A stretch of DNA of 8,307 nt, from contig NZ_CAJPNR010000066.1 of NCBI RefSeq assembly GCF_905372115.1, positions 1 through 8,307 of the forward strand, read 5' to 3'. The notes below the pieces were generated by a model. The model had not been told where the DNA came from and did no database searches. It was given only the letters and a program-made list of their open reading frames with translations. Shown here piece by piece: positions 5,696 to 8,307 of the stretch (within the stretch, counting starts at the first letter, position 1; each line of letters begins with the position of its first letter). Made by a program: the position numbers and the translations under genes. The DNA is from an uncultured Streptococcus sp. (GTDB taxonomy: Bacteria > Bacillota > Bacilli > Lactobacillales > Streptococcaceae).

Positions 5696-6211
5696 ATGGC
5701 ACCGTACGAAAAAAATAAGAACAACCGAAATAACGGTAAAAAGAATTTTCAAAACAATCGTAATCAAGATAGATATGGTAATCAAAGTAATGAACAAAAA
5801 TTTTTTAAGCTTAAGTCGCCTATTTTGACGGATGATTATGTTGATAAAGCTGACCTGGTCATTCATAGCTTGAAAAATTCAGGGACATACACAGAAGGGC
5901 CAAACAAAGGGAAGATAAAATTCAAATTAACCAGTACACAAATTCGTAATTTAGCAGCCTTGACCAGCAATCTTTTTGACGAAAGTAAAACAAAAAATGA
6001 TATTGAGGAATTAAGAGAAAAAATTTCCTATTTGAGGATTCAGTTTGTCTACCAATCCGGAAGAGAACCAGCTGTAGAAGATTTTGTTAAAAAAGCAGGT
6101 TTATTAGAAGCGTTGACAGAAATTCAAGATATACCTAGTTTACAGCGCTTCTGTCGATATATGGAAGCTTTGATTGCATATTTTAAATTCAATGGAGGAA
6201 GAGATCAATGA
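5696..6211 (+). CDS. csm2: Csm2, small subunit, with an Asn-rich basic N-terminal extension
   Basis: Csm2 is the helical small subunit that forms the inner filament between Cas10 and Csm5 and contacts the crRNA-target duplex. The core from about residue 43 (ILTDDYVDKA) to the end is recognisable: TSTQIRNLAALTSNLFDES, SYLRIQFVYQSGRE and the strongly conserved QRFCRYMEALIAYFKF near the C-terminus. The protein is 171 residues, against about 120 for S. thermophilus Csm2. The difference is mostly the first 37 residues, which hold 11 Asn, 8 Lys/Arg and 4 Gln, are probably disordered and look suited to RNA contact. ATG 5696 is supported by GAAAGG at 5682-5687. An alternative shorter start is not obvious because the next in-frame Met lies within the conserved core. 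The gene overlaps csm3 by four bases (ATGA). Confidence 0.92.
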   Translation: MAPYEKNKNNRNNGKKNFQNNRNQDRYGNQSNEQKFFKLKSPILTDDYVDKADLVIHSLKNSGTYTEGPNKGKIKFKLTSTQIRNLAALTSNLFDESKTKNDIEELREKISYLRIQFVYQSGREPAVEDFVKKAGLLEALTEIQDIPSLQRFCRYMEALIAYFKFNGGRDQ

Positions 6212-6918
6212 CCTATTCAAAAGTAAAAATTTCAGGAATTATTGAGCTGAAAAGCGGACTTCATATTGGTACCAGTAATGCCTTCGCAGCTATTGGTGCT
6301 ACCAATAATCCTATTATCAAAGATCCCCTTACGAATCTTCCCTATATTCCTGGATCTACTTTAAAAGGAAAAATGCGCAGCTTACTTTATCGGACAGACT
6401 ATAATAGCAACACAACAGAGAAGTTAAGTAAAGATAGTTTGGAAATTAGCCGTCTTTTCGGAAATTCAGAAACTTATAAAATTGGCCGCTTGGTTTTTCG
6501 AGATGCCTTTCTAAACAACAAAGAAGAGCTAGGTAAAAGAGTATCTACTTACACAGAAGTTAAGTTTGAAAATACAATCAATCGCATTACAGCTGAAGCA
6601 ACTCCTCGACAAGTTGAGCGAGCTATTCGTGAAAGTGAATTTGCTTTTGAGATTATCTATTCTATTCAGGAGAAAGAACTCACTGAGGTCGAAAAGGATA
6701 TGGAAATTCTCAAAGCTGGTTTTGAATTGTTAGAATGGGATTACTTAGGCGGTTCTGGCAGTCGCGGCTATGGTAAAGTGTGTTTTAAAAACTTTGAGGT
6801 TAGGACTGTCTTTGGTGAATTTGATGAGGATAGGATTAAAAAAGCCCTGAAACCATTTACTAATGATGAGTCCGATGGTGGAGGAAGTATAGAGATCCCA
6901 GATTCAGAAATTAAGTAA
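6208..6918 (+). CDS. csm3: Csm3 backbone subunit with Asn at the catalytic Asp33 position
   Basis: Csm3 is the repeated Cas7-type backbone subunit that binds the crRNA and normally cuts target RNA every six bases. The 236-residue product carries SGLHIGTSNAFAAIG, then ATNNP at 31-35, then the YIPGSTLKGKMRS loop (46-58), FRDAF (D99), YTEVKFENT and the glycine-rich LGGSGSRGYGK (180-190). In S. thermophilus Csm3 the second stretch is AIDSP, with D33 as the catalytic residue; here position 33 is N. Target cleavage by the backbone is therefore expected to be lost while RNA binding is kept. The usual NTIDRIT reads NTINRIT, another D-to-N difference. The last ~18 residues form an acidic, Gly/Ser-containing tail longer than in S. 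thermophilus. The start overlaps the csm2 stop, so translation is probably coupled. Confidence 0.95.
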   Translation: MTYSKVKISGIIELKSGLHIGTSNAFAAIGATNNPIIKDPLTNLPYIPGSTLKGKMRSLLYRTDYNSNTTEKLSKDSLEISRLFGNSETYKIGRLVFRDAFLNNKEELGKRVSTYTEVKFENTINRITAEATPRQVERAIRESEFAFEIIYSIQEKELTEVEKDMEILKAGFELLEWDYLGGSGSRGYGKVCFKNFEVRTVFGEFDEDRIKKALKPFTNDESDGGGSIEIPDSEIK

Positions 6919-6924
6919 GGAGGT
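6916..6924 (+). promoter_or_regulatory. Near-perfect Shine-Dalgarno for csm4
   Basis: TAAGGAGGT is fully complementary to the 3' end of 16S rRNA and is built on the csm3 stop codon (TAA 6916-6918). It lies six bases (counting from GGAGG) before ATG 6930 and fixes that start. It is the strongest ribosome site in the window. Confidence 0.85.
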
Positions 6925-6929
6925 CTGCT

Positions 6930-7838
6930 ATGGCCTATCAACTCTATAAATTAGATTTTAAGTCTGCTCATTTTGGAGAAGGTCATTTGGATGATTCGGT
7001 CATGACTTTCACGGCAGCTCGTCTTTACTCTGCCTTAGTGCTTGAAGCTATTAAGGCGGGGGTCTTAGATGAGTTTGAGAATTTATCTCGACAGGATGAG
7101 TTTGTATTGACTGATGCTTTCCCCTATATGGAAACCCCTTATCTCCCTAAGCCAATCGGCTATCCATTGTTGGATAAAGTCAACCGAAATGAAGATATTA
7201 TCAAACAGCGGGAAGAAGCAAAAAAAGCAAAAAAATTAGCTTTTATTAAGCTGGGGGATTTTGACTGCTTTCTATCTGGAAATAGTATTGTTGGTGAATC
7301 TCTGGCTACAAAATCAATTAACACAAAAAACCAGCCCTTCCAAGATGGAAATCTTTATCAAGTTGCTTCAGTTCACTTTGACAAAAGCAGTCTGTATTTC
7401 ATCGCCAATCAATCTGATTTGTTGGATCGTTTATTGGAAAGTCTTCAGTTTAGTGGTATCGGAGGAAAGCGCAGCAGTGGTTACGGTGGTTTTACTCTGG
7501 ATAAAACTGTTGCCCAGCCACTGGATTTTTTGGAAAAATTAACTGTTAACCATACAGGCAAAGTAATGACTTTGACAACTTCCTTGCCGGTAGATAGTGA
7601 TTTGGAAATAGCAATGAATGGGGGAAGATACTTACTGAAAAAGTCAAGTGGCTTTGCATTTAGTGAGGAGACGGAGTCTAATTATCGCAAGCAGAATCTT
7701 TACACTTTTAAGGCAGGTTCAACCTTTTCCAAAACTTATAATGGGCAAATCTGCGATGTCAAGCCAAGTGATGAGTTTTCTCATTCAGTCTGGCATTATG
7801 CTAAACCCTTATTCTATATATTGGAGGAATCCAAATGA
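6930..7838 (+). CDS. csm4: Csm4, crRNA 5'-tag-binding subunit
   Basis: Csm4 is the Cas5-like RAMP protein that caps the complex, grips the crRNA 5' tag and contacts Cas10. The 302-residue product is close in length and sequence to S. thermophilus Csm4. It has the N-terminal strand YKLDFKSAHFGEG, then TFTAARLYSALVLEA, TDAFPY, LPKPIGYP, KNQPFQDGNLYQVA, a glycine-rich loop SGIGGKRSSGYGGF (175-188) and KSSGFAFSE near the C-terminus. A Lys-rich stretch occupies about 92-106. No broken motif is visible. It follows csm3 after 11 bases and overlaps csm5 by four (ATGA). The tags it would bind are not uniform here, because three repeats give GCGGAAAC and one gives ACGGAAAT. Confidence 0.95.
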   Translation: MAYQLYKLDFKSAHFGEGHLDDSVMTFTAARLYSALVLEAIKAGVLDEFENLSRQDEFVLTDAFPYMETPYLPKPIGYPLLDKVNRNEDIIKQREEAKKAKKLAFIKLGDFDCFLSGNSIVGESLATKSINTKNQPFQDGNLYQVASVHFDKSSLYFIANQSDLLDRLLESLQFSGIGGKRSSGYGGFTLDKTVAQPLDFLEKLTVNHTGKVMTLTTSLPVDSDLEIAMNGGRYLLKKSSGFAFSEETESNYRKQNLYTFKAGSTFSKTYNGQICDVKPSDEFSHSVWHYAKPLFYILEESK

Positions 7839-8307
7839 AGACAAAATATAGGAAATTCAAGCTGACTCTGTGGACCTTGGGACCAGTGCATATCGGTAGT
7901 GGTCAGCTTCATACTGCTCGTGAGTATATTCTTGAAGGGGATGAATATTATTTTCCGGATATGGCTCTGCTTTATGACGAACTTATCAAACGAGGTATTG
8001 ATGAAAAATTCCAAAAGTTCTTAATTGATTCGGATAATAAAACCAATCGAATAAGTGATTTTCTAGTTGAGCATGGCATAACAAAACATGATTTTGGGGG
8101 TTATAGACTTAAAGCAACAGGGCTTGAAAATCCTAAAGAAGAGAATGCAACTCGAAATCAGGAAACGACAAATCCAGGAGAAATAAATGGCGTTCATCAA
8201 TTTATGAGAGATTGTTACGGTAACCCTTATATCCCTGGCAGCTCTCTTAAAGGTGCTATTCGCACTATTTTGATGAATACGCATTGGCACTCAATGAATT
8301 TTAAGAA
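7835..8307 (+). CDS. csm5: Csm5, partial (N-terminal 157 codons)
   Basis: Csm5 is the Cas7-like subunit that caps the 3' end of the crRNA in the Csm complex and is involved in its maturation. The frame opens at ATG 7835, overlapping the csm4 stop, with GGAGG at 7823-7827 seven bases upstream, and stays open to the window edge. Recognisable stretches are KFKLTLWTLGPVHIGSGQ near the start, the EYYFPDMALLYDELI helix region, FGGYRLKATGLE, and NPYIPGSSLKGAIRTILMNT, the RAMP loop characteristic of Csm5. Compared with S. thermophilus Csm5, a short polar insertion follows the TGLE stretch (about residues 98-118). Roughly the last 200 residues of a typical Csm5 lie beyond the window. Confidence 0.94.
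   Translation, partial: MKTKYRKFKLTLWTLGPVHIGSGQLHTAREYILEGDEYYFPDMALLYDELIKRGIDEKFQKFLIDSDNKTNRISDFLVEHGITKHDFGGYRLKATGLENPKEENATRNQETTNPGEINGVHQFMRDCYGNPYIPGSSLKGAIRTILMNTHWHSMNFK

Noticed and set aside
7261..7542. Plus-strand open frame of 93 codons inside csm4
   Set aside because: It is in a different frame within the conserved csm4 gene and shows no family resemblance.

Overview
This window holds most of a type III-A (Csm) CRISPR-Cas locus, read entirely on the + strand. Gene order (cas1, cas2, repeat array, cas6, cas10, csm2, csm3, csm4, csm5), protein lengths and recognisable stretches all resemble the Streptococcus thermophilus CRISPR2/Csm locus. With the low GC content, GGAGG-type ribosome sites and GTG/TTG starts, this points to a Streptococcus. 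I cannot name the species.

Layout. 29-1029: cas1, broken by an in-frame stop (182-184) and a one-base deletion in a G run (801-805). 1032-1358: intact cas2. 1359-1461: array leader with an extended -10 promoter and several inverted repeats. 1462-2455: an array of 14 repeats and 13 spacers in which no two repeats are identical. 2456-2654: an AT-rich stretch, a consensus promoter (2514-2542) and a long hairpin with a T tract (2582-2630), all upstream of cas6. 2655-7838: cas6, cas10, csm2, csm3 and csm4, tightly spaced or overlapping. 7835-8307: the start of csm5, cut by the window edge. A Csm6-type effector would be expected further downstream but is not in the window.

How it works together. 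Cas6 would cut the array transcript into crRNAs carrying an ACGGAAAC-type tag. Cas10, Csm2, Csm3, Csm4 and Csm5 would assemble on them into a complex that binds complementary RNA.

Main observation. The nuclease signatures are altered while the signalling signature is kept. Cas10 reads H15-N16 where the HD nuclease should read H-D, and it seems to lack the other HD metal ligands. Csm3 has N33 at the position of the catalytic D33 of S. thermophilus Csm3. The Cas10 GGDD cyclase motif (570-573) and zinc ribbon (C375/C378/C398/C401) are intact. With cas1 dead, the locus looks like a type III-A system that can no longer acquire spacers or cut RNA or DNA through its core complex. It could still bind RNA and make cyclic oligoadenylate, or act as an RNA-binding silencer. 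The repeats have drifted, yet all 14 keep a GNRA tetraloop hairpin, which suggests crRNA processing stayed under selection.
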